Positions 48,470 through 60,435 of a stretch of 64,000 bases of DNA are shown here, one piece after another (position 1 is the stretch's first letter; the number at the start of each line of letters is the position of its first letter). The translations under genes and the position numbers were made by a program. The DNA comes from Rhyzopertha dominica (lineage: Eukaryota; Arthropoda; Insecta; Coleoptera; Bostrichidae), in NCBI GenBank assembly GCA_025024175.1, contig QCXZ01000086.1, positions 21,604,245 through 21,668,244 of the forward strand, in the 5' to 3' direction. The notes beneath the pieces were generated by a model, which saw only the letters and a list, made by a program, of their open reading frames with translations, ran no database searches and had not been told where the DNA came from.

Positions 48470-49943
48470 CAGTATTTTAAACGTCTAGTGATATTTTCGG
48501 ATGCTGCAGAACTTAAACTAGTGCTCAAAACGAACTGAGTGTCGATGTGTACCTGTGTATTCGTTGTATTGTGTGCTGGACTTAATTTATTTCTTTTTAC
48601 TAATTTAATATTTTTATATAAAGTGGCTATTTATACTATAAATAAAGTAGGTCGAATGTGGATTCGTTTTCTTGTAAAATCGTATACACTGGTTTACAGG
48701 AACATATTAACAAAAAGGCAGTATGTATCATAGTCTTTCTAAATTGGTTTCTGTCCAAAATGCATTCTGTTCTCTGGGAGGTAGTTTTTCGACTTGAATA
48801 CGATTTAAAATATTAAGTATTTGCTGAAAAATTATATATATAGCTAAGCTACATTCCCCATGCTTAAAAAGCTTATATTTAAGGCCAAGAATTCTTGTTT
48901 TCCTACTCTTTTTGCAGAAAAAGATATACTTTGAGGAAGTAACTATTTTGTACAGTTTCGAGACGTTTCGCTTTGATTTTTTAAGTAATTGCTTTAAATC
49001 ACAAATATTGTTAAAATAGTAAAAGATAAATCTCAAATAAACTGTCTTTAGTTGTTTTATTTGAATTTTACATAAACTTGTTGCAATACTAGAATTAAGC
49101 TAGATTACATACAACTTAATAATTTTATGGCCACTCAACAAATTTTCATCGTGAATCTTTAAAGGATCTACTGTTTGATGGGAAATTATAGAAAATTACC
49201 TTCTAGGTCTATAAGAACTATCTTAGAATTTGAATGATTAGTTGAAATTAGATTTCCTGCAGCTGACTGCTTAGATATACAAATGACATAAAATTTACGC
49301 TAAACCTATATTCGTATATTTTATCTGATGGAAATTCCGATGTTATAGTTTATCCACAACCCAGATTTATGCCTTTAAATAGCAGGAAAGAACTATCGCC
49401 GAAAATGTATAATACATTTGAGTCATTCGTTATGCATTCGCTGAACCTTAGAGCTGCACTGTTAAGTTTCATAATTAACTGAAAATTGGTTTAGTTACGA
49501 GGTTTAATTGAAGTAACCTTTTTGTGGGAAGATCATTACTAAAATGTTAGAAGTAGGTATATAAAACTATAAATAACGAATAATTACATTCTTAATTCAA
49601 CTTTCCCATTTCTCCTGTTGTTATGCGTGTTAGTTTGAGTGTTTTATCGCTTGAAGTCCAGAGCGTTTTCAATATATTTTGGTAGATATTGACAACGGCG
49701 ATTTAAAGCCGAATGCCATCCACCAAAATTTAATGTGCCGCGTGAGATAATCTTTCTGGAACTGAATAAAGCCAAAGTCCGATGTTAAATTAGACTTTGT
49801 CAAACTTTCCACTATCTTTTTGCGTACCAAAGTCGCTGTTATCGAAAGAAAGATCTAGCAACTTACATAATCTTAACAACACTTTCTATTATTAGCACCG
49901 CCTGCCTTAAGAAACACAAAGATATATATGCTTCAATCAATAA
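48470..49943. other. Convergent intergenic region
   Basis: AT-rich sequence between the 3' ends of the TGF-beta ligand (+) and vitellogenin (-). No gene recognised. Confidence 0.5.
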
Positions 49944-49949
49944 TTTATT
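49944..49949 (-). promoter_or_regulatory. Vitellogenin poly(A) signal
   Basis: TTTATT on the plus strand, AATAAA on the minus strand, about 74 bases beyond the vitellogenin stop codon. Confidence 0.6.
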
Positions 49950-50022
49950 CTTAATTTTTTTTATACATTTTTGGAATGCCAACGCATTCATTGCTCTGTC
50001 TAATCTAAATATAATATCATTT

Positions 50023-53000
50023 TCATTCCCGACGGCAGTCAACTGGGACCTTGATGTCCAAGTACTTAGAGATACTCTTGGGGCTGAAGTCCGGGCTGTG
50101 TCCTTCGTCTATCCTGCTCTTCCACATTTCGGTGACCCTGCTGGGGCTCAGGCAGTGCACGGCGGCCTTCTTCGTGGTGTATCCGGTGGTTTTGCCTTGC
50201 CAGCAAGACGGCTGCTTCTGCACGGTGAAACAGATGCTTCCGTCGATTTCTTCGTACCTGGTCTGCATGCGATACTGTCCCTGTTCCCTGGGCTGCCTCC
50301 ACGGGCGGTTTCTCCTCGTGTCCATGTCTGAGATGACCCTGGCGAATTGCACTTTCTTGTGCGGAGCGCAGTTCTTGTACGAAGTCTTCGGAGGGTAGCC
50401 TGACGGTGGGTATGAGAGAGTGTAGCTGTCAACGAAGACCTGGCTGTCGCTGACGATGCAGTTATTCGGCACGATGAAGTCGTCTGCTGGTTCTTCGTTG
50501 TAGTTTCCGCAAACTCCCCTCAAAGATTCGTAGAATTTGGGGTTGGTTAGCACAACTTGGACACGGTGACCATCGTAGACGACGTCGAAGGCGTTCTTGA
50601 TGGAAACCTTCAGCTCTCCGCGTGGCAGTGGGTAGATATTGATGAAGCCTTTGAAGAAGTAGTTGACTTTGTCGGCGTAGATGGATTCGTCCTTGCCGTT
50701 GATGGATACTCTAGCCATAGCGGAAGATCCCGGAAGAGAGCTGCGTTTCATCACTACGTTCGCGATGGCTTCGTAGAGTCCAACTGAAATCTTGACTTGC
50801 TTATCACCGTTGGCGTCGGCCTTCACTTCGACTTTGTAGTAGTCGTTCTGTCCCTTCCAGTGGTTGATGTCTTTGATGTGTACGGCGTAGAACATCATCA
50901 GGATGTATTTGTCGTTGACAGTCATGTCGAAGGTCCTATTGTCGAAGGTATTAAGCGCGTTTTTGTCGTAGCTGCAAGTGCCTGCAGAAAAAAAAACATT
51001 GGTCTACATAATGTAAATGTCGCAAAAATTACAACACTTACGTAAATCTGCGTTACCCATCAGATAATTCATGATATCGGCCTTCCTGACAGCGCCGTCG
51101 ATTAAGATGTCTTGGAAATCGGCTCTGTAAGTCTGAGAAGTTACGTTAACATCAACTTCTTGTTTTTGTGCATCGTAGTCCACTTCAAATTCGACTTGGT
51201 TAGATCTTGCACCTGAGGATGGCAGGTAGGACTCGTTGGAATTTATGTAGTAATAATGACGTAACAAATTGTAGACTTGCAGGAATCCGTTGTACAACTC
51301 AGGCGACAAGTTCTCGTATTGCACTCCGACCCTGTATTTGTCGTATTCACTGGCCATGGCGCTGACATTAGCGCAAGCAGGCAACTGATAGTTGCCCTGT
51401 TGGATCTGGGCCTGACATTGCTGGTATTGGGGCTGCTGTTTGAGTTGCTCCTTGTTTTCTTGCGTCGTCAACATGTCAATGTCTGCCCTGATTTTAGCTG
51501 GTTGGCCACCTTCGCTGGACACTTCCATTTCGACCGTCGAGTTTCCAGATAAATCGTGCTTCAAGTTGTATAAAACTTCCATCTCGCCTGGGATCGGGGT
51601 GAAGCTCCTTACGGAAACTCGTACGTAAGCTGGCGCCACCCTGGAACTTTTGTAGAGCTCGAGCCATATCCTGGATTGCTCACTGATGGGGCTGCTGGAG
51701 ATACCAAGAAGAGCGACATATTTGTTGGATTCTTGAGAGTCGAATGATGCGCTAGCGTAGTAAACTCTTGAAACTGCGCTGGAGATGCCTTCAGAGATTC
51801 TTTGAGCTACGGAGATGGGTTGAAGTTCGCTGCTCATCTCAGGTATGCTGTGGTGTTGCTGGTAGGGGGTGTCGTCTTTATTGTAATCGGCCAAGAGCAG
51901 CTTTCCAGCGCGAATGACAACCTTTGTAGACCTGGAGACATCACCTGCATAATCAATAGAAATAGAACTGTAACGGGCACCTTCTCCGGTGAATGCAGTT
52001 ACGGCAGCCTCGGATATTCCCTTGGTCTTGAAGAGCTGATACAATCTTCCGTAATCCATATATTTGTCTTCATTGTCGTAAGAGACGCGGAAGGCAAGTT
52101 CTTTGCCTACAACCATCCTCGTGGGATTGCTCGGGTGTTTACGAATAACCTGAGTTTGTGGACTGTTCATTATGGGCTGCAGGTCCAAGATGTCGGATTT
52201 CGAAGTGTACGGCACTGATTTGTACTTGAAAATTCCAGTGTTCTTTTGCGGCTGTTGGAATTGGATTTCGAATTTAACGTTGCCCATGCGCGGGTTGGCA
52301 GAAGCTTTCAGCTGAAGAGGTAAGTACACCTGGACGGTTCTTTCGTACCCTGAGCTGTACTGCTGGTGGTCGAACGGAGTAATGAAGCTTAGCTGGCCTT
52401 CAATCTTTGTAGCGAAGAGGATTTCCACTTGGGCTTGGCCTTCGACCTTAGATTGTCTCCAGTTATCCGCGTCCATGGAAATGCTAGACTCTTTTACCGT
52501 GGCGGTCATTACCGTGGGTCGGTTGACGGTGTAAACGAAAGGTAATCCAGTTTCTGTAGGGAAGCTGATTACCTGTTCAGCCCTGTTGATGAACTTGGTG
52601 TAGTGGAGGGGATGGCCTTGTTTCAGTTGCTCCTGGAGCTGCTGTAACACTAAAAAGCGAAAACGTGTGATTGCTGCTAATTTCGTTTTCGTTTAAAACT
52701 TACGCTGTGGCAGTTGCTCGATGGTGTGGTTGTCATATGAGAAGAATCGGTGGTAGGTGCCGAATCTCATGTCGAAGTTTCCTTCTACCTGTTCGGGTTC
52801 TTCGATTTTAAGGCCGAGGGAAAGGTAAAGCGTCAGCAAGTCAGACAGAATAGGCTTCTTCTTTTCGAACATACTAAACAGGCGGCTTAAGCTTGAAATC
52901 GAGTGCCTTAAGCTGAAGGACTTGTGGTTCAATTCGCCGTATCGGTGGTGTAAGCTGAACCTCACGTCTCTCGGTATGTATCCGTCGAAGGCAGATAAAG

Positions 53001-55453
53001 TTTGGAGGTATGCGCTGCTCCTGTCGCCTTCCGCGAACATGCCGTTGAAGGGGTATCTGGTTTCGTAGTTCTTCGTGGTTAAGAGTGGCACAGCAGCGCG
53101 AGCGTTGTATTTCCTGTAAAAATATTAGTGAGAGAGACTTACATTTTTTCTAAACTAACTTACAATGAACTGTGTCTTTTTCCGTGCAGACTAGCAGCAG
53201 ACATTATCGAAGACTTAACGGCTGCGTTGAGTTGTTCGTTGGTTTCCATATTCGTGTATTCGGCCATACGTTGCAGCATGCTTGCCGGGGGATTCACCCT
53301 CATCAGTTGGTACACAGCAGCTATTCTTACATCACTAGCTTCTCCGGGATTCTGGTAGATCTTGTAAAGGACCGACAGAGCCGTCTTAGGGTGGTTGTTG
53401 CCTAATTCATTCAAATTACTGACGATTAGGTACCTCTGGTAGGTAGACATGGGTTTCTCTCCTTCTAGATAAGGCTGGAAGTACGACAGAATTTCCGGAT
53501 GTCCTACTAAAGTTAGCGCTTTGATGTAAATGTGTATCCTGGTGGCGTCTCCTTGTGCGACAGCTTCGTCTAAGCGTTTACCCAATCTTGGCAAGTAAGT
53601 ATTCTGAACGAATTCTTTTCCTTGCTTGGTTCTGAAACTTCCGAAAGCGTGCACTGGGTATTCGTTGTGGGAGTCTTCCTTGCTGACGTAGACTCTGTTC
53701 ACTAATTCGGAATATGACAGGATTGCTGATGCATTCAAGACAGGTTCATCTTGCACTTCCTTGTTGAAGACGAAATCATAGAACAGTTTCATATATTCAT
53801 CGCTGGGGATTGTCGTAGTGTGCACCACGGAAGAAACCAAGGTGGCGGCGTCATTTCCTCGGACAGCTTTAGTTATAATCCAGTTCCTCACTGCTAAGAA
53901 CGCGGGTCCCGTTCCAGCTTCTGACACTGCGTCCCTGGAGATCGTCCAGGCGTCGTAATTAGCTCCCTGCTCAGCGTTGGCGGCATACAAATTAGTTTTA
54001 ACTCGTTCAATTTCGTTAGCTTCCATCAGGCGAATAAGATTGACTAAAATGACGTACTTGGAGAGAGTCTGGTGCTTGGAAATGGTCTCTCTCTGCTGCA
54101 GTTCTTGTGCGATCTCTTTAGCTAGAGACTGGACGCGGTTGACTGTATCTTTGGCGAATTTCACAGACTTACCCTCGTAGCCTACGAAGTACGGCAGCAG
54201 TGGAATGTTGGGTTGTTTGTTGACAGGTATGCGTTCTTGAACCCAGAATTCATCCTGATTGCCTTCTTCGAATCGTTCTTCAGAAGATTCCCACTGAGCG
54301 CTGCTGTCCTTGTCACTTTTTAAACTGGAGCTCCTCAGTTTTCTGTTGTAAGAATTCTCGTTGATATCTCCGTATACATAATCGTCTTGGCTGTCCTTCG
54401 ACATGGTCCTAGCGTGTTTACTCTTGGAGAACGGGTTGTCGTAACGATAGATCAGTGTCCCCAAAGACTTGGGGTTGCTGATGCTGGGTGCTCCTTGGCT
54501 CGGTTGTACGTGGGCCAAAGTCAGATTCATGTAACTCACCACCGATCCTTTGTCTGCATTTGTGAGAGTGGGGCTCAGGATGACTTGGTTAACAGTCACG
54601 GAGGACTGGTTGATGTACTCCTTAAGATTTCCGGTTACGATGGCGCGGCTGACTGCGGATCTCGAGAAGAAGTCGCCCATGGAGTTGGTGGCTGGTTCAG
54701 ATCCTTTCAGATCGGATAGACCGAAGTGCAGCTCGACTAGATCTTGCGCGTTACTGTAGTTCTTGTGCTTGGTGATTTCGATGACTTCCTGGCCTTCCTT
54801 AGCAGCCCAAGGAGCCAACCAGGGTTGGTAACTGAGAGCAGCCGATGGCAGAGGGTTGATTTCGTATAGAGTCTCGTAGCGGCCGGTAACGGATTGTTCC
54901 ATCGTCTTGTAAACGGCGCTGTTCGATCCCTCCTGAGGTTTCTGGTTTATTCTGCTGTTTATGATGTTCTTGCCCTGGGTGTCGAGCTGGATGTTGCTCA
55001 CGATCGATCTGATCACGTTAGCCTCGACGTTGGTCATTTCGCTTTCTACGATCAAGTCCTGGAAGACACCGTCTTGCATGACGATCTTGAACGGCTTCTG
55101 GATGGACGGGAACGGCTTGTACTGGAGCTGAGACTCCGGAATGTCGCTCTCCCATCCTCCTGGTAGCGCTGCTTGGAACGGTGAATATTGGGCGTCGGTT
55201 ATTTGGGCGGCGAATTCGTTTTCTGAAGTCCGTATCAAAGAGAGGGTTGACTTGTACAAGATACCAGAGTATTTGTTGGATAAGTCTTCCAGGCCGGTCA
55301 GTGTCCTTCCGTATACACGATAGACGTATTCGTTGCCTTGTTGAAAGGCATTGCAAGAAGCGATCCCAACTACAAAAGCATCGTTAAGAAATAAGCAGAA
55401 AAGAAATGTAAAGAAGACTTACCGATTAGGGCTAGTACCACTGGAGACCACAT
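50023..55453 (-). CDS. Vg: Vitellogenin (yolk protein precursor), 5 exons
   Basis: Exons in order are 55453-55423, 55369-53164, 53113-52704, 52649-51042 and 50981-50023; they join to 1737 residues, a normal insect length. The first exon is tiny and encodes most of the signal peptide (MWSPVVLALIG). The large lipid-binding vitellogenin N domain spans roughly residues 25-740, then the DUF1943 beta-sheet region (about 770-1070), then a von Willebrand type D domain from about 1420. In that domain DGHR (1555-1558) lies ahead of GVCG (1574-1577), the variant of the usual GLCG. A short Ser-rich linker (KLRSSSLKSDKDSSAQWESS) is the likely phosphorylated, protease-accessible region; long polyserine tracts are absent. 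The protein is made in the fat body, secreted and taken up by oocytes, under juvenile hormone or ecdysone control. All introns are short. Confidence 0.97.
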
Positions 55454-55489
55454 CTTGGATGAAAGTAACGATTTGTGAGCTGCATCCGG

Positions 55490-55497
55490 TTTATATA
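55490..55497 (-). promoter_or_regulatory. Vitellogenin TATA box
   Basis: TATATAAA on the minus strand, 37 bases upstream of the vitellogenin ATG. Transcription would start only a few bases before the ATG, giving a very short 5' untranslated region, as is common for vitellogenin genes. Confidence 0.7.
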
Positions 55498-55997
55498 GTT
55501 GAAAATGTTTAGTTTGTTCAGCATATTAGTAGTTTCCATGCAAAGTACGAATGAAATTTGTACGGAATCAGCTATGATAAAGCGTACGCTAAATTGCTGA
55601 ATTTGGCATTTCTGCTATCGTGTCGATTAAGCTTTACGTAAGAAGATTCAGCTACGATTCGAATTCAATTTAATATTAATATGCTCTCTGTTTGCCGTTA
55701 TTAATTGTTTTTAATTACAAACAGCTGTAATTCAAGATTATTTGACCAATTAACCCGTTATCTATCGAAAATAATAAACTGACGGCCGGCAGCGAATTGT
55801 TCAGCCACCCTCACAACTTGGCTCCGTCTTGTTACCCGTGTCTTCAATTTCATTATCTGATTAAACGGTAATGTAGCCCCCTGCCGTCTATCAGTGCGGC
55901 TACTATTTTAAGCGTGTTAGGTATATGTTCGCTTTGCCACCGCGGCAGATCCAGTACGGTCGAGTAATCCCCAGAGTAAACTCTGCATGGCCTCACC
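55498..55997. other. Shared upstream region of vitellogenin and the GPCR
   Basis: Head-to-head genes start 544 bases apart. The vitellogenin side is AT-rich; the GPCR side (from about 55790) is more GC-rich. Transcription-factor sites were not assigned. Confidence 0.4.
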
Positions 55998-56243
55998 ATG
56001 GCCGATTATGAGGAAGGAGATTATGAATACGAAGTGATGGAGTCGCACACGACCTTCCACTGGGAAGAACTCATTCCCACGTTGGTCGTGTACAGTGTCA
56101 CCTTCGTCTTGGGTCTGACGGGGAACTGCCTCATCGTCTTCACGACCTACAGATACAGGAGGATGCAGACCGCCACTAATGTATTGCTGTCTAGCTTGGC
56201 GTCTGCGGACTTGCTACTTATTATGTTTTGCATACCTGTTAAG
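55998..56243 (+). CDS. Rhodopsin-family neuropeptide-type GPCR, first coding exon only
   Basis: From ATG 55998 the exon encodes 82 residues and ends at a donor (AAG-GTATGA). The extracellular N-terminus is short and acidic (ADYEEGDYEYEVMES). TM1 contains the GLTGNCLIVF motif with the family Asn. TM2 reads SSLASADLLLIMFCIPVK with the conserved LAxAD. These place it in the rhodopsin family, in the peptide-receptor part. The specific ligand cannot be told from two helices. The remaining five helices must lie further right, beyond a long intron filled with transposons and past the window end. Confidence 0.85.
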
Positions 56244-57242
56244 GTATGATGGATGTTTGCAAGAACTAAATAAAACGCTTTAGATGTTGTGCAAAATGTG
56301 TATGGCTTGTACTTTTTTTTGCTAAAGAAGACGCAATAGCATTCATAGGAAATCGGCACACGCACGAGTGGTGCCGCTCAAGATTAGCGGGCTTAAATTA
56401 ATACATTTTATCGTGCAAACAAAATTAGTTTTATTCGCCAATTCTCTTTATCTCCAGATAGTTACGCTGCTGGACTCCGTGACAGCTTATTTACTACTGT
56501 ATTGCGCGATATTATCTAATGTTTCCTATTTACTCGATTGCCCTCACACGGGCAACGACATTTAGAGGATGGGGTGAACATTTGGTGATAAGGGACATGC
56601 ATTTCCCACTCAAAGTCTGCAAACAATGTTAATTTCCGGGTCGTCCCAGCTCCACTCCGTACGAAACGCAAATATTTTGACATTACTCCACGAGCACTTA
56701 ATGCTCGTAAACCATTAATTATTATCGTGCATGAAAGCAAGCATCTGAGGCACTTCGAAATTTATATTTAGCACTGCCCGGGTAGGGTCAGGAACCACTT
56801 CTTACAGAAATCGAGAGAGAAATGCATTATAGCTAGTTAATATTTTTGCTTGCTCTCCAACTGTATTTTTACATTTTCCCAATTTATAGTCTATGCATTT
56901 ATAGTAAGTACCACTTCTGGTAACACCGTAATTTATATCGTTTTTCATTTCAAATTTTTACCTCTTCGAGTAGAAGACTGCTTCACAGTTCACAAGAAAA
57001 CAAATTTTATTATCACTGTTTTACAGTTTTTTTTCGTTATGTTTTCTTTTGGAACCCTTTACGTGTTTTTATCATTATGTATCGAAAATGTACCTACATC
57101 AAACTCAATTAGCTGGAAATCTACCTGGTTTAATCTTTTAACCAGAATTCTTACTATTAATGTTGTTAAATAGGACTATATTCGTCCTTCTAGCTATTTC
57201 CTTTCAATATTGATTTATTAGCTCTGCTTTTTCATTTATGAA
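56244..57242. other. GPCR intron, no gene seen
   Basis: AT-rich intron sequence with no coding segment recognised; frames present are short and without motifs. Confidence 0.45.
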
Positions 57243-58777
57243 CAAAAGTGAAGCAACCCTTGCAAAATAATCAAATAAACCATTTTCTAAAATTTCCTTG
57301 GTAACCAGGGAAATTAAAAACTCTCAGATTAAAAGGTCATAGTAGGCTACTGTTTCAGGAGAAATGAAATTGTTTGCAAGTGTCAAATGACATTAGTGGT
57401 TATCGATTTATGAGAAGTGCACTTTCTGACAGCGACAAAAGTAAAGCAACTTTTTGATTTTGCGCGAAAAAAGGCGGTTAAGAACAAGGTAATTTTGAAA
57501 AAAACTTATTGTGAGATTATTACGTGAATAATTAATATTTAACAGAAAGAAACATGCGAAAAGGTAAACCAATTTGTATAGAGTTAAAACAAATGGTGAT
57601 GGACGCCTTTTTGGAAAAAAATGACTGTAACTATCATTTCCAGACAGTTTCTTTTAACCAAATATAGTGTATCCAAAATAATTTCGCATTATAATGATAG
57701 AAGACATGTAGAAAATTTGCCAAAATCAAGAAGACATAGAAAAGGGTTAGTCAAAGAGATCCTTGGAATAATTGCTGAAATTCCTGAACTGACAGTTAGT
57801 GCATGGACTGTTCAACCCAGATTAGTTGAGGCAAAACTCTATAGCAGACTTCAAGCTAAGAAACCATTCGTTTCCGAAAGAAATAGACATGCCAGGCTTG
57901 AATTTGCTCGTCAACATTTGAAATAGAACGTTCAAGATTGGAGAAAAATATTGTTTAGCGATGAAACTCCTTATTCTGATGGGATGAGACGTGTTAGGCG
58001 TCCAGTTAATATGAAATTCAACCCAAAGTATTATGTTATTACACCAACAATTAAGCACGGATAAGGCAGTGTGTTATTATGGGGTATTTTTCGTGGAGTG
58101 GAGTAGGTCCACTGCACTTTATGGAGAAGAATATGGATCGGTTAGTATACAGGGACATAATGCAAAATGTTATATTGCCCTACGCTAAGTGGGAAATGCC
58201 TTTGCGTTTCGTATTTCAACAAGACAATGATCCGAAACATACATCTCGTCTTGTTCAGGAGTGGTTTCACAACAATAATGTTCAGGTTATGCAATGCCCG
58301 GCACAGTCACCGGACCTCAACCCCATAGAATATTCGTGGGAAAGGTTGAACGTCGGATTCGCACTACGGCATTATCAAACAAGCAATCTCTAATTGACAA
58401 AATTAACGAGGTTTGGGCGAGATTGCCCATCAGCATTAATTAATATTTTTTAAATGCCATTTGTGTGTCTTCTAATCATAACTTTGTTTTTCTGTTTTCC
58501 AATCATAAAATTTTGTTTTCTGTTGTTGTAAATTAAATAAACTCTGTTTTTCTAAAAGTTGCTTTACTTTTGTGGCTGTCAAAAAAATGTGCTTTGGCAT
58601 AAATCATTTATTACTAATTTTATATGACATTTGAAAACAGTTTCGCTTTAGCTGTAACAATAGCCTACTATGAATTTTAATGTGAAAACATTTTATTTTC
58701 CCTGGTTACCAAGTGGGTTTTAGATAATGAGTTGTTTTATATTGTTGTAAGGGTTGCTTTACTTTTGTCGGATAGTG
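57243..58777 (+). mobile_element. Tc1-like element with IR/DR-type ends, inactive
   Basis: The two ends are about 220-base inverted repeats. Each contains two copies of ACAAAAGTAAAGCAAC, one at the outer end (57243 and 58767) and one at the inner end (near 57434 and 58557). This is the double-site arrangement (IR/DR) known from Sleeping Beauty-like Tc1 elements. The right end reads inward CACTATCCGACAAAAG beside a TA; the left tip has lost the CACTATCCG part. It encloses a broken DD34E transposase. Confidence 0.8.
57554..58443 (+). pseudogene. Broken Tc1-type (DD34E) transposase
   Basis: Starts at ATG 57554 (MRKGKPICIELKQMV). It continues in shifted frames with a paired helix-turn-helix region (SKIISHYNDRRHVENLPKS). 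The catalytic motifs are KILFSDET, FVFQQDNDPKHTS and PAQSPDLNPIE; the last two are 34 residues apart. The original C-terminus reads KINEVWARLPISIN then stop at 58441. At least two frameshifts and two stops (near 57926 and 58060) disable it, though all three catalytic residues survive. Confidence 0.8.
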
Positions 58778-59423
58778 TATTTTTAGATACTTATATAGAT
58801 TAGATGCAGCACATGTTGTTATTCGGTTATTATGCGGTCGCTTTGGTGATTTTCGGAGAAGTATGCTTTCAAAACATGTTGGTGTATTGTTGACCAACTA
58901 GCTACAGCTATCCCTTTATAAGTAACTGATCTTATTTTATCTTCAAATGTACAATATTACAGATCGTTAGTTACTTGGCTCTTTTCTTTGTATAAACCAG
59001 AAAATAACTAATATACAACAGTACATAACTACAAAGATTTAAAAAACTTTCAGCTTGACTTATTGCATTGCAGTGGGAACAAATATACCGTATTCCTAAT
59101 GTATATGATACTCAGTATTACAGACATAGTTCGTAAATCCCATGACATCTCATAAACGATTAATATGTTATAATGTATAGCAAATTAAAAAAAAAGTGAG
59201 AACTACAGATAATCGTACATGTGATATATGACATCAACTTTGATCCTGATGCTGTAAACGNCCATTTTTGAGTTCATCTGATATTAGGTTTGTTCTATAT
59301 TGATTTCTCTAGTAAGAGTATACATGATTATGTGCATGAACCACTGTCTTTTAAGTTTTTTTTTCTGAGAAAAGTCTTACTCGATCCATTCGTGAAATAC
59401 AGTCTGCTGATTTAATTATATAT
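58778..59423. other. GPCR intron, between transposons
   Basis: AT-rich sequence with no gene seen, ending in ATAT (59420-59423), the left target-site duplication of the LTR element. Confidence 0.5.
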
Positions 59424-59861
59424 TGTTACGGAATTCGGGTTCGAAAATTCTGGATTTCTGATTTAAAACACTTTATTTAACAGTTCTAAAACACTAACAA
59501 GCACTATTCACAATTACTTTAACAATTAACAAACTTTACTCAACTATACACTACTTTTAAAAACACTACAGTTGTACTTATATCACTTTACAATACTTAA
59601 ATCTCACTTTCCGTCACTTTCAAAACTCGCGCTCGTTCATAGACTGTCTAACTCCCCCACACTTCCGTCTCTGGCCGCTTATATATCCGCAGACTCCCCA
59701 CTTACTTGGCGTGTCTGGCACATTCGCGAAGGCTCTCGATTTCGAACCTTCCTAGACTTTACTAGAGCCTTTCGAATAGATTAATCTCGAACACTCTAGC
59801 ACGTCGGGTTGCCTGCCCACAGGCGTTGAGCGGGCCGTGATACCACTGACTCTGCGTTGCA
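59424..59861 (-). repeat. 3' LTR (relative to element)
   Basis: 438 bases. Minus-strand signals: TATATAAG at 59678-59685 as promoter and AATAAA at 59472-59477 as poly(A) signal. It reads the same as the other LTR throughout. Confidence 0.93.
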
Positions 59862-59878
59862 CTACCCCCTCCTTAAAG
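59862..59878 (-). other. Polypurine tract
   Basis: On the minus strand CTTTAAGGAGGGGGTAG lies directly before the 3' LTR; this primes plus-strand DNA synthesis. Confidence 0.8.
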
Positions 59879-59892
59879 ACTGATCGTCCCGA

Positions 59893-60435
59893 TCAGTTCC
59901 AGTCTTCAACNTTTCCGTGGTACTCACTTAAACGATTCANNTGTACCACCTTCATCTTCGATCTTGGGCTGCGCTGGATTCTATAAACTACATCGTTAAT
60001 CCTTTCGAATGGTGCTCCAACATTGTACTGCTTCATCCTTCCCTTCAGGCGTGTTGTCGGTCCTTTGGTAGCAGCGCAGGTTGAGCATTTCCTGCACCAC
60101 TTTTCCACATCTTCTCGGCAGTGTACCCAGTAGAAACGCTCACGAACTTTGCCCAAGGTTTTGTTCACTCCCAGGTGGGCGCCCGATGATCCTCCATGTA
60201 CCTCTTCCAAAACCTTAGGTACATACTCCTTGGGTACTACCAACTGCATGGTAACATTCCTCCCATCGGCGCTCTCCCACGCTCTCTTCAACAGGCCATT
60301 TTCTACTCGCAGGGATTCCCACTGAACCCACATCGCTTTTAGGGTCGGACTTTCTGGAGACACCTCTTCCCATCCAGGTCGTTGTCTGTTTTCCCCATTG
60401 GTGTGTCCGGTTCGGCAAACACATGTTGATAGCAT
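59893..60435 (-). pseudogene. Integrase remnant (zinc-binding N-domain joined to extreme C-end)
   Basis: On the minus strand the H2C2-type zinc domain of integrase is readable (HGGSSGAHLGVNKTLGKVR, WVHCREDVEKWCRKCSTC). Soon after GAPFERI the frame jumps to a C-terminal stretch (VVYRIQRSPRSKMKVV). The DDE core of about 250 residues that should lie between is gone. Upstream it abuts the protease frame across another deletion near 60385. Ns occur at 59912 and 59940-59941. Confidence 0.8.

Noticed and set aside
51277..55387. Several plus-strand frames of 60-138 residues
   Set aside because: Antisense to vitellogenin, which is complete and in frame on the minus strand.
59572..59784. 70-residue frame, identical to one at 62705-62917
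   Set aside because: It lies inside both LTRs on the strand opposite to the element; identity is due to the LTRs.
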